43,825 nucleotides of DNA from Dysgonomonas sp. 521 (GCF_010501055.1 NZ_QVMO01000036.1:1-43825), one strand, 5' to 3'; shown: positions 14,609-24,263, numbered from the stretch's first letter. The notes: a model not told the origin generated them from the letters alone. Made by a program: numbers and translations.

Positions 14609-14880
14609 ATGCTGCCCTTACAGGGCGATGTAAATTGTATGTAAATATTACCCGAGGCGTTGCCATCGGGCTATAATATACTAGGCTTTCAGCCTGTTCT
14701 TTTAGAGGTCGATTATGAAGCCCCTCGAAAGGGTAATATAATTTGAATAATATATAGGTTTATTGCCTGTTTTAGAGATATGAAATAAAGACGCCCTGAA
14801 AGGGCAATATAATCCAGCCCGATGGCAACGCCTCGGGTATAACAGTAAAAAGGAGCAGAAGCGCCCTGTAAGGGCAGCAT
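14609..14880. repeat. compound palindrome between dxr and rseP
   Basis: Nested inverted repeats: outer ATGCTGCCCTTACAGGGCG (14609-14627) with 14862-14880, and inner ACCCGAGGCGTTGCCATCGG (14650-14672) with 14816-14838. Each outer arm and the GCCCTGAAAGGGC at about 14793-14806 also forms its own small hairpin. The same GCCCTNNAGGGC modules recur at 29945-30058, and the GGCNACGCC type at 40809-41016. It fills nearly the whole 329-bp spacer and ends 19 bp before the rseP start, so it may modulate readthrough from dxr. Confidence 0.8.
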
Positions 14881-14899
14881 AATAATAAATAATTTTTTA

Positions 14900-16237
14900 A
14901 TGGAAACTATTTTAATTAAAGCGTTACAATTAATACTGAGTTTATCAATACTGGTTATTATACACGAATTCGGGCACTTCCTGTTTGCCCGTCTTTTTAA
15001 AATAAGAGTTGAGAAATTCTATCTTTTCTTCAATCCTTGGTTTTCCCTATTCAAGTTTAAGCCTAAAAACAGTGATACGGAGTACGGTATCGGCTGGCTG
15101 CCGCTGGGTGGATATGTGAAGATTGCGGGGATGATAGATGAATCGATGGACAAGGAGCAAATGGCTCAACCCGCACAACCGTGGGAATTCCGTTCCAAAC
15201 CGGCATGGCAGCGCCTGTTGGTAATGGTGGGCGGGGTATTGTTCAACTTTATTCTGGCTATCATTATTTATGGGATGATACTGTTTGCATGGGGTGATTC
15301 ATATATCCCTGTAAAATCGGTGAAGGACGGTATGACTTTTTCCGAAACGGTAAAAAAACTGGGTGGTTACCAAGAACGAGATATAATTCTCAGCATAGAT
15401 GGTAAAGATATGAACAACCGTAGCGGCGTTCTCAATATGAATACATTTATGCAGTTTCTTGACGCCGAACAGGTCGTTGTCGAACGTGGCGGGAAACAGG
15501 TTACACTGGTTATGCCGAAGAACTTTGCCGAAGATGTAATTGCTGCGGAAGACCCGGTGCCTCCTTATTATTACTGGACTCCGACTACTTTGGATTCTGT
15601 ATTTGACGCGGCAAAAACAGCCGGTTTGCAAAAAGGGGATAGCATTCTCTCTATAGACGGTCAGAAGGTAACATCATGGATACAGGCAGTGGCGGAAATA
15701 TCCAAAACAGAAAATAAAGGAAAAGAAATAGCGATCACTTATGCGCGTGATACATTGGTTGCAACAGCGAATGTACGCGTAAACGATGAGAATAAAATAG
15801 GTATTGGAGGTAAGAGTCCGATATACGATGTTCAGACAGATAAATACAGTTTTCTGAAAGCTATGCCGTCAGGAGCCGTTCTGGGAGTTGAAACCCTGAA
15901 AGGATACGTAGCCCAGATGCGCTTTGTATTCTCGTCCAAAGGTGTGCAAAACCTGAGTGGGTTTGCTGGTATAGGAAACCTTTTCCCTCCAGCATGGGAC
16001 TGGCATGCATTCTGGTCTATGACAGCCTTTTTGTCCATTGTCCTTGCATTTATGAATATATTACCAATCCCGGCTTTAGACGGAGGACATATCATGTTCC
16101 TATTGTATGAGGTAATAACGAGGCGTCAGCCGAATGAGAAATTTATGGAATATGCGCAGATGGGAGGTATGATATTCTTATTGTTGCTACTACTGGTAGC
16201 CAATGGGAATGATATAATCAGGATATTCTTTAAATAA
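14900..16237 (+). CDS. rseP: RIP metalloprotease RseP (site-2 protease)
   Basis: 445 residues. An intramembrane zinc protease that cuts membrane-embedded anti-sigma factors or signal peptides. HEFGH (residues 22-26) in the first membrane helix supplies two zinc ligands and the catalytic Glu. NILPIPALDGGH near the C-terminus carries the third ligand Asp. There are about four membrane segments. Two PDZ-like modules lie between them (around 140-200 and 220-290, the second with LQKGDSILSIDGQKV). Length is normal. Downstream metF begins 42 nt later on the same strand. Confidence 0.95.
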   Translation: METILIKALQLILSLSILVIIHEFGHFLFARLFKIRVEKFYLFFNPWFSLFKFKPKNSDTEYGIGWLPLGGYVKIAGMIDESMDKEQMAQPAQPWEFRSKPAWQRLLVMVGGVLFNFILAIIIYGMILFAWGDSYIPVKSVKDGMTFSETVKKLGGYQERDIILSIDGKDMNNRSGVLNMNTFMQFLDAEQVVVERGGKQVTLVMPKNFAEDVIAAEDPVPPYYYWTPTTLDSVFDAAKTAGLQKGDSILSIDGQKVTSWIQAVAEISKTENKGKEIAITYARDTLVATANVRVNDENKIGIGGKSPIYDVQTDKYSFLKAMPSGAVLGVETLKGYVAQMRFVFSSKGVQNLSGFAGIGNLFPPAWDWHAFWSMTAFLSIVLAFMNILPIPALDGGHIMFLLYEVITRRQPNEKFMEYAQMGGMIFLLLLLLVANGNDIIRIFFK

Positions 16238-16279
16238 AACATCGGATCTTAATATTTCGAAAAGCAACTTGTAACTGAT

Positions 16280-17233
16280 ATGAATACTATAACAGAATTA
16301 ATAAATAAAAGTAATAAAACAGCTTTTTCTTTCGAAATCCTTCCTCCTATGAAGGGGAATAATATAGAAAAGGTATACAATATAATAGATAAACTGATTG
16401 AATTTGACCCTCAGTATATAAATATTACCACGCACCATAGCGAATACCTGGATCAGACGATGCCCGATGGTATGGTGAAGAGGGTGAATATCCGCAAGCG
16501 TCCCGGATCGGTGGCTATAGCGGCTTCTATCCAGCATAAATATAATGTGGCGGCTGTTCCGCACATGATATGTAAAGGCTTTTCGCGTGAAGAAACAGAG
16601 TACGCCCTTATAGACCTGAACTTTCTGCATGTACAGAATTTATTGCTGCTAAGGGGGGATACAAAACGCCTGGCACCCGAACAGATATACCCTAACCGCA
16701 ACGAATATGCGACAGACCTCCAACAGCAGGTAAACGACTTTAATGAAGGCATTGCGGCCGATGGGACTACCTTTGAGAAAAATGCCACGCCTTTTTCTTA
16801 CGGTATGGCCTGTTATCCGGAGATGCATGAGGATGCACTCAGCATGGAGTCTGATATACATTACATGAAGAAAAAGGCAGAGAACGGAGCCGGATATTTT
16901 GTAACACAGATGTTTTTTGACAATCAAAAATACTTTTCTTTCGTCGATAAGTGCAGGAAAGAAGGCATTACACAACCGATTATTCCGGGAGTGAAACCAA
17001 TCGTACTGATGAGCCAGTTGGAGATACTGCCTAAAATATTCCGTTCCAGCATACCGGAAGAACTGGCCGTAGAGTTGCGGAAATGCAAAACTGATGATGA
17101 AGCAAAGGAAGTAGGAGTAGAATGGGGTATCAAGCAGTCGAAAGAATTGATCGCGTATGGTGTACCGAGCATTCATTTCTATTCGCTCCTTGCTACCGAT
17201 AGTATCAGGCGGATAGCTAAAGAGATATATTAG
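16280..17233 (+). CDS. metF: 5,10-methylenetetrahydrofolate reductase
   Basis: 317 residues. A FAD-dependent TIM-barrel enzyme that reduces methylene-THF to methyl-THF for methionine synthesis. Signature parts: FSFEILPP with catalytic Glu19, the ITTHHSEY region, HMICKGFSREE, LLLLRGDT for flavin/folate binding, YPEMHEDA, and FVTQMFFDN with PIIPGVKPI. Length matches bacterial MetF. It is on the same strand as rseP and holB and may be cotranscribed. No SAM riboswitch is visible in the 42-nt spacer upstream. Confidence 0.96.
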   Translation: MNTITELINKSNKTAFSFEILPPMKGNNIEKVYNIIDKLIEFDPQYINITTHHSEYLDQTMPDGMVKRVNIRKRPGSVAIAASIQHKYNVAAVPHMICKGFSREETEYALIDLNFLHVQNLLLLRGDTKRLAPEQIYPNRNEYATDLQQQVNDFNEGIAADGTTFEKNATPFSYGMACYPEMHEDALSMESDIHYMKKKAENGAGYFVTQMFFDNQKYFSFVDKCRKEGITQPIIPGVKPIVLMSQLEILPKIFRSSIPEELAVELRKCKTDDEAKEVGVEWGIKQSKELIAYGVPSIHFYSLLATDSIRRIAKEIY

Positions 17234-17325
17234 CCATCCAGCCACCCCGGAGGGGAGGTGCAGGAGGCTGAATAAATAAAAGTAGAAAGAAAAGCCCTTC
17301 CTTGGAGGGGTTGGGGAGGCTGAAA

Positions 17326-18450
17326 ATGTTTTTTAGAGATATTATAGGGCAAAATGAAGTAAAAGAGCATCTGGTCAGTTCGGCCGGAAAAGGGTTTATC
17401 CCCCATGCTCAACTCTTCTGCGGACCAGAGGGAGTAGGCAAGTTCCCGCTGGCTCTGGCTTATGCGCAATATCTTAACTGTGAAAACCCGACGGAGGGCG
17501 ATTCCTGCGGCAAATGTCCCTCCTGCGTAAAGTATAACCATCTGGCACACCCTGACCTTCACTTCGTTTTCCCGATAGTGAAAAAGGCTAAGAAAAAAGA
17601 GGTATGCGATGATTATATAACCGATTGGCGTGAGTTTGTAAAACAGCAGAATTACTATTTCAATCTCAGTCAATGGCTTGATTATATAGATGCGGAAAAT
17701 TCTCAGGGGCTTATCTATGCAAAGGAGAGCGAAGAAATTCTCCGCAAATTGAGCCTCCGTATCTATGAGGCGAAATATAAGGTAATGGTTATATGGCTGC
17801 CCGAAAAGATGCACGAATCGTGTGCCAATAAGCTGTTGAAGATAATAGAAGAACCTACGGACAACACCCTGTTTATACTGGTGTCGGATACGCCCGATAA
17901 CATTATTACAACCATTCAGTCGCGTTGCCAGCGTATCAATATACACGGGGTTTCGGAAAGTGACATTACACAGGCCTTGGAGTCTGAGTATAATATAACG
18001 CAGGAAGATGCCGTAAGTGTGGCTCATTTATCGAAAGGCAGCTATCTGAAAGCGGTGGAAACAATCAGCCTGAACGAAGAACATAAAATGTTCTTCAATC
18101 TCTTTATCCAGATGATGCGGGCGTCTTATGCACGCAACATAAAGGAAATAAAGGCTATAGGGAACGCTTTGGCCGCTATAGGCAGAGAGAACCAGAAAAG
18201 CTACCTTATCTATAGCCAGCGGATGATCCGCGAATACTTTGTAAGCAATCTCAGCCAGCCCGAAATGATATATCTGGCTCAGGATGAAGCCAATTTCGGC
18301 ATACGTTTCGCTCCCTTTATCAACGAGCGCAATATTATCGGCTTTATGGATGAATTGGCTTTGGCAGAACGCCATATAGAGCAAAACGTAAATGCAAAGA
18401 TGGTGTTTTTCGATCTTTGCCTGAAAATAACAATGCTGATAAAACAATAA
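17326..18450 (+). CDS. holB: DNA polymerase III subunit delta'
   Basis: 374 residues from the ATG at 17326, which begins MFFRDIIGQNEVKEHL, the normal family start; an ATG 24 nt earlier lies in a spacer repeat. It is a clamp-loader AAA+ ATPase-like subunit. HAQLFCGPEGVGKFPLALAYA is the P-loop region. A Cys cluster (CENPTEGDSCGKCPSC) forms the zinc module. MHESCANKLLKIIEEPTDNT leads to the SRCQRI sensor (SRC). The clamp loader places the sliding clamp on DNA. The upstream spacer 17234-17325 holds two copies of a common GGAGG-type spacer repeat (AGGAGGCTGAA and GGGGAGGCTGAAA). ricT follows after 85 nt. Confidence 0.94.
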   Translation: MFFRDIIGQNEVKEHLVSSAGKGFIPHAQLFCGPEGVGKFPLALAYAQYLNCENPTEGDSCGKCPSCVKYNHLAHPDLHFVFPIVKKAKKKEVCDDYITDWREFVKQQNYYFNLSQWLDYIDAENSQGLIYAKESEEILRKLSLRIYEAKYKVMVIWLPEKMHESCANKLLKIIEEPTDNTLFILVSDTPDNIITTIQSRCQRINIHGVSESDITQALESEYNITQEDAVSVAHLSKGSYLKAVETISLNEEHKMFFNLFIQMMRASYARNIKEIKAIGNALAAIGRENQKSYLIYSQRMIREYFVSNLSQPEMIYLAQDEANFGIRFAPFINERNIIGFMDELALAERHIEQNVNAKMVFFDLCLKITMLIKQ

Positions 18451-18535
18451 GTAACGGATAGGTCACAGACCTTAAATATAAACCCACAAGGCCGGGAAAA
18501 GGGGCTTTGTTTCAATTAATTAAATACTATAAATA

Positions 18536-20062
18536 ATGGATTCAAATCAAAATACATTTACTCCTCCTATGGATTGCCAGGGGACTTGCAAAACACCTGT
18601 CGGGTGTACCTGTGCCAGGGCAAATAGGAAAGCATTAGAATTAGTACCTCCCACTAACGGGGCTGCCAAAACCTGTGGTTGCGGATCGGGCGGAAGTTGT
18701 TCGTGCAAGTCAGGTGGCGACAGCTCTTGTAAATCAGGCGGCGGTTGTTCGAAGGGTGGCGGCTGCTGTAGCGGTACCCACAAGCTGGAAGTTTACAACT
18801 GGCTCGAAGATTTGCCGGAAGTACCGGGCAGTTCGCAGATGGTGGAAGTACAATTTAAAAATACGCGCAAGGGCTATTACCTTAACAGTAATAACATTGA
18901 GTTGTACAAAGGCGATATAGTTGCCGTAGAGGCTACTCCCGGGCACGATATAGGCGAAGTGACCCTGACCGGTAAACTGGTACAGTTGCAGATGCTGAAG
19001 AATAATTACCGTGGGGAAACGAAGCGCATTTACCGTATTGCCAAACAAAACGATATTGAGAAGTGGGAAGAAGCTAAGAAGAAAGAACATAAGACGATGC
19101 TCCGCTCGCGTGAGATAGCCGAGGAACTGAAACTGGATATGAAAATCAGCGATGTGGAATATCAGGGAGACGGCAACAAGGCCATTTTTTATTATATAGC
19201 CGACGAACGTGTCGATTTTCGCCAGTTGATAAAGGTTTATGCTTCTGAGTTCCGTGTAAAAATAGAGATGAAACAGATTGGGGCGCGTCAGGAAGCCGGA
19301 AGGGTAGGAGGTATCGGGCCTTGCGGAAGGGAACTGTGTTGTTCCAGTTCGATGTCCAACTTTATCTCTGTATCTACCTCCGCTGCCAGATTGCAGGATA
19401 TTCCGCTGAATCCTCAGAAACTGGCGGGACAATGCGGAAAACTGAAGTGCTGTCTCAACTTTGAAGTGGATACCTATGTGGAAGCCCAACGGAAGCTGCC
19501 TTCTCGCGAAGTGGTGCTTGAAACCAAAGATTCTTCTTACTATCATTTCAAAACCGACATCTTATCGGGAACCATGACATACTCTACCGATAAGCATTTT
19601 GCGGCTAACCTTGTAGCTTTACCGAAAGACCGCGTTTATGATGTGATGAGGATGAACAAGAAAGGCGACAAACCTCTGCATCTGGCTATGGAAAATCAGG
19701 TTCAGGACGAAAAGCCGGCATCGCATGATATATTGCAAGAGAATATTAACCGTTTCGACGATAACGGAAAGAACGGTAACCGCAACAATAACAAGAAAAA
19801 GAAGTTTGTAAAGAATAACAAAGGGGGAAATAATAACAGGCCTGAGAACGGACATCCTGCTAATAATAATCAGCGGAATAACCAACAACAAGGAAATAAA
19901 ACGGCCGCGATGAATAGCAATAACAAGCCACAGCAACAAGCAGAAGGCAACCAGCAGGGACAGGGGCAGAATCAGAATAGAAACAGGAATAATAAGAACA
20001 GACATAACAGAAACAGACCAAACAGGAATGGAAATTCAGAACAGAAAAGGCCTGAAGCATAA
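18536..20062 (+). CDS. ricT: PSP1-domain protein RicT with Cys-rich N-terminus and Asn/Gln-rich tail
   Basis: 508 residues, longer than the core family. Residues about 20-80 are a Cys/Gly/Ser-rich low-complexity stretch with more than a dozen Cys. The PSP1/RicT core (about 85-330) holds the conserved GIGPCGRELCC and GQCGKLKCCLNFE motifs, which in Bacillus RicT help bind iron-sulfur clusters in a complex that promotes RNase Y-dependent RNA processing. From about 400 onward the protein is Asn/Gln/Arg-rich and probably disordered. It is encoded between holB and gldH, the order typical for Bacteroidetes. Its last 35 nt overlap gldH in another frame, so the two are likely translated together. Confidence 0.92.
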   Translation: MDSNQNTFTPPMDCQGTCKTPVGCTCARANRKALELVPPTNGAAKTCGCGSGGSCSCKSGGDSSCKSGGGCSKGGGCCSGTHKLEVYNWLEDLPEVPGSSQMVEVQFKNTRKGYYLNSNNIELYKGDIVAVEATPGHDIGEVTLTGKLVQLQMLKNNYRGETKRIYRIAKQNDIEKWEEAKKKEHKTMLRSREIAEELKLDMKISDVEYQGDGNKAIFYYIADERVDFRQLIKVYASEFRVKIEMKQIGARQEAGRVGGIGPCGRELCCSSSMSNFISVSTSAARLQDIPLNPQKLAGQCGKLKCCLNFEVDTYVEAQRKLPSREVVLETKDSSYYHFKTDILSGTMTYSTDKHFAANLVALPKDRVYDVMRMNKKGDKPLHLAMENQVQDEKPASHDILQENINRFDDNGKNGNRNNNKKKKFVKNNKGGNNNRPENGHPANNNQRNNQQQGNKTAAMNSNNKPQQQAEGNQQGQGQNQNRNRNNKNRHNRNRPNRNGNSEQKRPEA

Positions 20063-20531
20063 AGTCGTTTTCGCACTATGCTGTGTGCTGTTTACCTTTA
20101 TAAATATCTCCTGCGATGAGCAGGAGATATATTCTCGTTTTCATGAACTTAAAAACGCGGAATGGGCGCAGAATGATACATTGGTATTCGATATCGATTC
20201 TACCTTGTTCGAGCTGGATAGGCCATATAGCCTGACAATTGAGCTTACGAATAATGTGAACTATCCGTATCAGAATATCTGGTTTTTTGTACAGTCTGAT
20301 TTTGAAAGCGATACCATTTATGCAGATACGTCCAGAGAATTTCTGCTGGCTGATGAGTTCGGAAAATGGAAAGGCTCAGGCTTCGGGTCATTATATCAGT
20401 CATCCCTGCCTTTCGCGGAAATTACCTTTAAGGAGAAACGCAATTATCGCGTAAAGCTGGAGCAGGGTATGCGCGACCAGCCATTGGCAGGAATAGAGAG
20501 GGTAGGTATCAGGATTACTAAAATCCAATAA
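20028..20531 (+). CDS. gldH: gliding motility lipoprotein GldH
   Basis: 167 residues. A signal peptide ending FINISC gives a lipobox Cys near residue 29, so it should be anchored in the membrane as a lipoprotein. The remainder is beta-rich with family-typical stretches (FHELKNAEWAQNDTLVFDID, NNVNYPYQNIWFFV, FGKWKGSGFGSLYQ). GldH is associated with gliding and type IX secretion in Bacteroidetes, and homologues persist in non-gliding members. It overlaps ricT by 35 nt. Its TAA (20529-20531) touches the stop codon of the convergent rnhB with no base between, so there is no room for a normal terminator. Confidence 0.9.
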   Translation: MEIQNRKGLKHKVVFALCCVLFTFINISCDEQEIYSRFHELKNAEWAQNDTLVFDIDSTLFELDRPYSLTIELTNNVNYPYQNIWFFVQSDFESDTIYADTSREFLLADEFGKWKGSGFGSLYQSSLPFAEITFKEKRNYRVKLEQGMRDQPLAGIERVGIRITKIQ

Positions 20532-21131
20532 TCAGAAGTCTAGCTTCAACTGCTTCTCCGTCAGGTTGAATGTTAACCGGTGGTATGGGGTCACACCATA
20601 CTTTTCTATCGCCTCACGGTGCTTTTTTGTAGGATAGCCTTTGTTATGATCCCAGTCGTAAAGAGGAAATTCACCATGCAATTTCAGCATATAATCATCC
20701 CTGTATGTCTTGGCCAGTACCGATGCCGCCGCTATAGGCAATAGCTTCCCATCGCCTTTTACTACACATGTATGAGGTATATCTTCATATTTACGGAAAC
20801 GGTTCCCGTCTATCAGCAGGTGCTGGGGGCGTACCTTCAAGGCTGCTACAGCCCGCTGCATAGCCAGAAAAGAGGCGTTCAGTATGTTGATGTCGTCTAT
20901 TTCTTTCTGGTCTACTATGCCTACTGCCCATGCTATGGCCTTTTCTTCTATAATCGGGCGCAGGGCATATCTCTCTTTTTCAGTTAGCTGTTTCGAATCG
21001 TTTAATTCTTCGCAGGTAAAGCCTTCGGGTAATATTACAGCCGCGGCAAATACCGCTCCTGCCAGACAGCCTCGTCCGGCTTCATCGCATCCGGCTTCTA
21101 TCAGGTCAGGGTATAAGGACAGTTCGAGCAT
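20532..21131 (-). CDS. rnhB: ribonuclease HII
   Basis: 199 residues. Cleaves the RNA strand of RNA-DNA hybrids and removes misincorporated ribonucleotides. The metal-binding acidic residues are present: [13 protein letters not shown] (D16, E17), LLIDGNRF (Asp), and the C-terminal [17 protein letters not shown]. Length is normal. The gene is convergent with gldH and the two stop codons abut. The 199-bp spacer upstream contains a GC-rich spacer repeat. Confidence 0.96.
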   Translation of the reverse strand: MLELSLYPDLIEAGCDEAGRGCLAGAVFAAAVILPEGFTCEELNDSKQLTEKERYALRPIIEEKAIAWAVGIVDQKEIDDINILNASFLAMQRAVAALKVRPQHLLIDGNRFRKYEDIPHTCVVKGDGKLLPIAAASVLAKTYRDDYMLKLHGEFPLYDWDHNKGYPTKKHREAIEKYGVTPYHRLTFNLTEKQLKLDF

Positions 21132-21175
21132 ATATTTTTAGATTTTAATTATTGTGATTATCCGCTTTAACACCC

Positions 21176-21316
21176 AACCCCTCCCCGCCTGTGGCGGTAC
21201 TCCCCTTCTGCGAGGGGAGAGTTCTGGTTTTTTATCTTTGGCTAAAATACCATGCAACAATGAAAGACCAGCGACTGTCCCCTTTTGATAAAGGGGACGA
21301 GCGAAGCGGAGGGGTT
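21176..21316. repeat. spacer repeat with AACCCCTCC ends
   Basis: AACCCCTCCCCGC (21176-21188) and GCGGAGGGGTT (21306-21316) are inverted ends. Inside are the hairpins CTCCCCTTCTGCGAGGGGAG and TGTCCCC/GGGGACA-like. The same CCCCTCC motifs occur at 17234-17325 and 5281-5305, so this is a dispersed intergenic repeat. Confidence 0.6.
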
Positions 21317-21330
21317 AGGCAATAAGAATA

Positions 21331-22575
21331 TCAAAAAATGATACGCAGATTATTATCTGCCGGCGGGAAGTCCAGTTCAATTTCATTTATATCAATCGGG
21401 CTGTCCATCGATTTCGACAATTTGTTGATAGAATCTACCAGCGCCCCGTCAATCACTTCATCGCCATAGGCATGCCTGACGAAAATCTGCCCCAACACAT
21501 TGGCAAACAAAGCTGATGTTTCATCCGGAAGGGAATAGCCGAATTTGCCGAGTTTTCCTTTAGCCAGCTTCGTAGATAGTTCGAGCATCCGCTGTTTGTC
21601 CTCTTCGGCCAGCTTCGGATTTTCGGGTACAGCCGTTACATTCTTTGTCTCTATGCTCATACCCTCCTGGTCTAAATCCACATAGCGGTACGAGAACGGG
21701 TAGGCAGCCAGTGTCCCCGTTTCTATGTCATATATCGTATTTCCGTTGTCGGACTTAAATGCTGTAATGTCATTGGAATGGAAGTGCCCTGTAAACATGG
21801 CTTTCATGCTATTGTCGGCAAAGAGGTTCGCCAGCCGTTTCCAGTCGTCTACCAGATAATCTTTAAAGATCATGGACTGGTACATGATATGCTCGGTCAG
21901 CCCCCAATGCATCATGCCGATGACCTCTATTCTTTTTTCTTTAGCTTCTTTTAGTACATCGAGTATCCATTTTTCCGTTTCGGGGGAAATCCTTCCGGCG
22001 GTAATGCTGCCTGTGGTATATTCTTTGTATCGTGCCGCGTCTATGGCCAGCAGCCATGTGTTGTGAGATAAATCTGCAACATAGCTCAGCGAGTTGTCGT
22101 CCCTTTTCAGCGCGTCCCCGTATCCGCACTCTTTGTATATGCCGGCAAACTCGTCCGGCGATACGGTTGGCACAGGCAGCCTTTTGTCTCCTTTGTACCC
22201 GGAGGCAACCGGCATATTTATATCATGGTTTCCGGGAATGACGAATACACGGGTTCCGTTATCCTGCAACGGTTTTATCTTTTTCAGAAAGTCCAGATGG
22301 CTCTGCTTCTCGCCGTCATTGGTTATGTCTCCGCACACCAGTAGTATGTGTATGTTGTTCTGTAAGTAATCATCGACAACCTTGTCCAGAACGGCAGGGA
22401 TATATTTTACATTTTTTCCGCTGGCCGATATATAGCCGTCGAGTGCCGGCCCGTTGCTCATCAGTTGCTCCGACAGGTAATGTGTATCCGTGATAACTCC
22501 CATCCTTAGCGGTTCTTTTGCCGGAGTGCAGGACGATATGATCAGAAGGATTATACTTAATAATGTATATTTCAT
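21331..22575 (-). CDS. metallophosphoesterase lipoprotein
   Basis: 414 residues. A lipoprotein signal peptide (MKYTLLSIILLIISSCTP, Cys16) implies membrane anchoring outside the cytoplasm. The calcineurin-like blocks are complete: ITDTHY, CGDITNDGE, IPGNHD, MMHWG and GHFHSND, predicting a two-metal phosphatase or phosphodiesterase. The C-terminal 120 residues are an extra domain of unknown role. The substrate is not evident. It is divergent from the GH10-like gene, with back-to-back promoter candidates in the 89-bp gap, so the two may be co-regulated. Confidence 0.9.
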   Translation of the reverse strand: MKYTLLSIILLIISSCTPAKEPLRMGVITDTHYLSEQLMSNGPALDGYISASGKNVKYIPAVLDKVVDDYLQNNIHILLVCGDITNDGEKQSHLDFLKKIKPLQDNGTRVFVIPGNHDINMPVASGYKGDKRLPVPTVSPDEFAGIYKECGYGDALKRDDNSLSYVADLSHNTWLLAIDAARYKEYTTGSITAGRISPETEKWILDVLKEAKEKRIEVIGMMHWGLTEHIMYQSMIFKDYLVDDWKRLANLFADNSMKAMFTGHFHSNDITAFKSDNGNTIYDIETGTLAAYPFSYRYVDLDQEGMSIETKNVTAVPENPKLAEEDKQRMLELSTKLAKGKLGKFGYSLPDETSALFANVLGQIFVRHAYGDEVIDGALVDSINKLSKSMDSPIDINEIELDFPPADNNLRIIF

Positions 22576-22597
22576 GCATCTGTATGTTTGTTATAGG

Positions 22598-22605
22598 CAA
22601 AAGTA
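22598..22605 (-). promoter_or_regulatory. -7 box candidate for the metallophosphoesterase lipoprotein
   Basis: TACTTTTG on the minus strand, 22 bp upstream of the start, matches TAnnTTTG. No clear -33 TTTG is seen. Confidence 0.4.
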
Positions 22606-22630
22606 AAGTATTTATTCTACTTATTATTCC

Positions 22631-22638
22631 TATTTTTG
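22631..22638 (+). promoter_or_regulatory. -7 box candidate for the GH10-like gene
   Basis: TATTTTTG matches TAnnTTTG, 26 bp upstream of the ATG at 22665 and divergent from the candidate at 22598. No clear -33 box is seen. Confidence 0.4.
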
Positions 22639-22664
22639 CAGATACATAATTAAATAATGTTACA

Positions 22665-24212
22665 ATGATTAAGAATAGAGCCTTCCTGTTTTCTGTATTA
22701 ACGATTAGTTTAATTTTGTTTTCTTCATGCGGCTCGCAGAAGCAGCGAACAACATTCGCGGATATAGCCCATCCCAAAAGGGAGTTTAGGGGAGCATGGG
22801 TAAGCACGGCATGGCAGTCGCGGTATAAAACGATGAATTCGCAGCAGATGAAAGCTTATTTTGTAAATATGCTCGACGAGTTGCAGGCTGACGGTATCAA
22901 TGCAGTCATCTTTCAGGCTCGCCCGTATGCGGATGCTTTTTATAAGTCGAATCTGGAGCCGTGGAGCGCATTTCTTACAGGTACACAGGGCAAGGCTCCC
23001 GACAATGGCTTCGACCCTTTGGCTTTCCTTGTAGACGAATGCCATAAGCGGAATATGGAATTGCATGCATGGCTCAATCCGTACCGGGTATCATCGGGCA
23101 GTAATGATGTTTTTTCACGAAACCATATTTATTATAAATATCCGGAACGTTTTGTAAAATATGACGGTAAGGTCTATTTTGACCCGGGTATTCCAGCCAA
23201 CAGGCAGTTTATATGTGATGTAGTAAAAGATATTGTACTGCGTTATGACGTGGATGCCATACACATGGACGACTATTTCTATCCCTACCCTGTGGCAGGG
23301 CAGGCATTTCCCGATAATGGGAGTTTCGATACATACGCCAGAAAACAGGGCTTTTCTCAAAACCAGCTTGCCGACTGGCGCCGCAATAATGTGGATATGC
23401 TGATTCAGGATGTGAAGCATACCATACAGACTACGAAGCCGTGGGTACGGTTCGGTATCAGCCCGTTTGGTATCTACCGGAATAAGAAAAGTACACCTGA
23501 CGGCTCGGGCAGTAATACAAGCGGGTTGCAGAACTATGACGACCTGTACGCCGATGTGAAACTATGGGTTAACAAAGGATGGATAGATTACAATATGCCA
23601 CAGATATATTGGGAAATAGGACATAAATCGGCAGATTATAAAATCCTGATAGAATGGTGGGCACTCAATAACTTTGAACAACCCCTGTATATAGGACAGG
23701 ATGTGAAAAGGACTATGGATGCTACCCAGTGGTCAGGCGATAACCAGTTGGCGGAGAAGATGACTTTGTCGCGCAGCTTCAATACTGTGCATGGCAACTG
23801 CTTTTGGCCTGCATACGAATTGCTTGATAACTATAAAGGTATAGCAAACCGTTTGCAAACGAATTACCACAAGTATCCGGCACTTATCCCGGCATATACG
23901 CACATGCATAAGAAAAAGCCGAAGAAGATAAGCAGTTTGCAGGAATTTTATACCGCAACCACACATATATTGCAATGGGACAGTAAGTCGGACAAGTATG
24001 ACCCCGAAACAGCCCAGTATTATGTCGTTTACCGTTTCGCCAAAGGGGAAAAAGAAGATCTGGAAAGCGCGCAGAATATAGTTTCTATAACAAGGAAAAA
24101 AAATATAGTTCTGCCTTACGAGGGAGGTAATAAGCAATATAAATATGTTGTCACAGCTGTTGACGCTTTCCATAACGAATCGAAGGGGAAATCGAAGAAA
24201 CTGAAATTGTGA
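22665..24212 (+). CDS. GH10-like (GHL10/DUF187) glycoside hydrolase lipoprotein
   Basis: 515 residues. A lipoprotein signal peptide (ending LFSSCGS) points to the cell envelope. The TIM-barrel part (about 35-370) has the family landmarks FRGAWVSTAW near the start, INAVIFQARPYADAFY, ELHAWLNPYRV, VDAIHMDDYFYPYP (acidic pair) and WVRFGISPFGIYRN, WVNKGWIDYNMPQIYWE. This family (YddW-like, peptidoglycan- or glycan-directed) is poorly characterised. The C-terminal about 110 residues look like a fibronectin-III-type domain (LQWDSKSDKYDPETAQYYVVYRF...YVVTAVDAFHNES). The gene is divergent from the metallophosphoesterase lipoprotein. Confidence 0.9.
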   Translation: MIKNRAFLFSVLTISLILFSSCGSQKQRTTFADIAHPKREFRGAWVSTAWQSRYKTMNSQQMKAYFVNMLDELQADGINAVIFQARPYADAFYKSNLEPWSAFLTGTQGKAPDNGFDPLAFLVDECHKRNMELHAWLNPYRVSSGSNDVFSRNHIYYKYPERFVKYDGKVYFDPGIPANRQFICDVVKDIVLRYDVDAIHMDDYFYPYPVAGQAFPDNGSFDTYARKQGFSQNQLADWRRNNVDMLIQDVKHTIQTTKPWVRFGISPFGIYRNKKSTPDGSGSNTSGLQNYDDLYADVKLWVNKGWIDYNMPQIYWEIGHKSADYKILIEWWALNNFEQPLYIGQDVKRTMDATQWSGDNQLAEKMTLSRSFNTVHGNCFWPAYELLDNYKGIANRLQTNYHKYPALIPAYTHMHKKKPKKISSLQEFYTATTHILQWDSKSDKYDPETAQYYVVYRFAKGEKEDLESAQNIVSITRKKNIVLPYEGGNKQYKYVVTAVDAFHNESKGKSKKLKL

Positions 24213-24263
24213 AAAGCGGAAATATTTATCTAATATATAGAGCTATAAGTGGAAAGTGATGAG

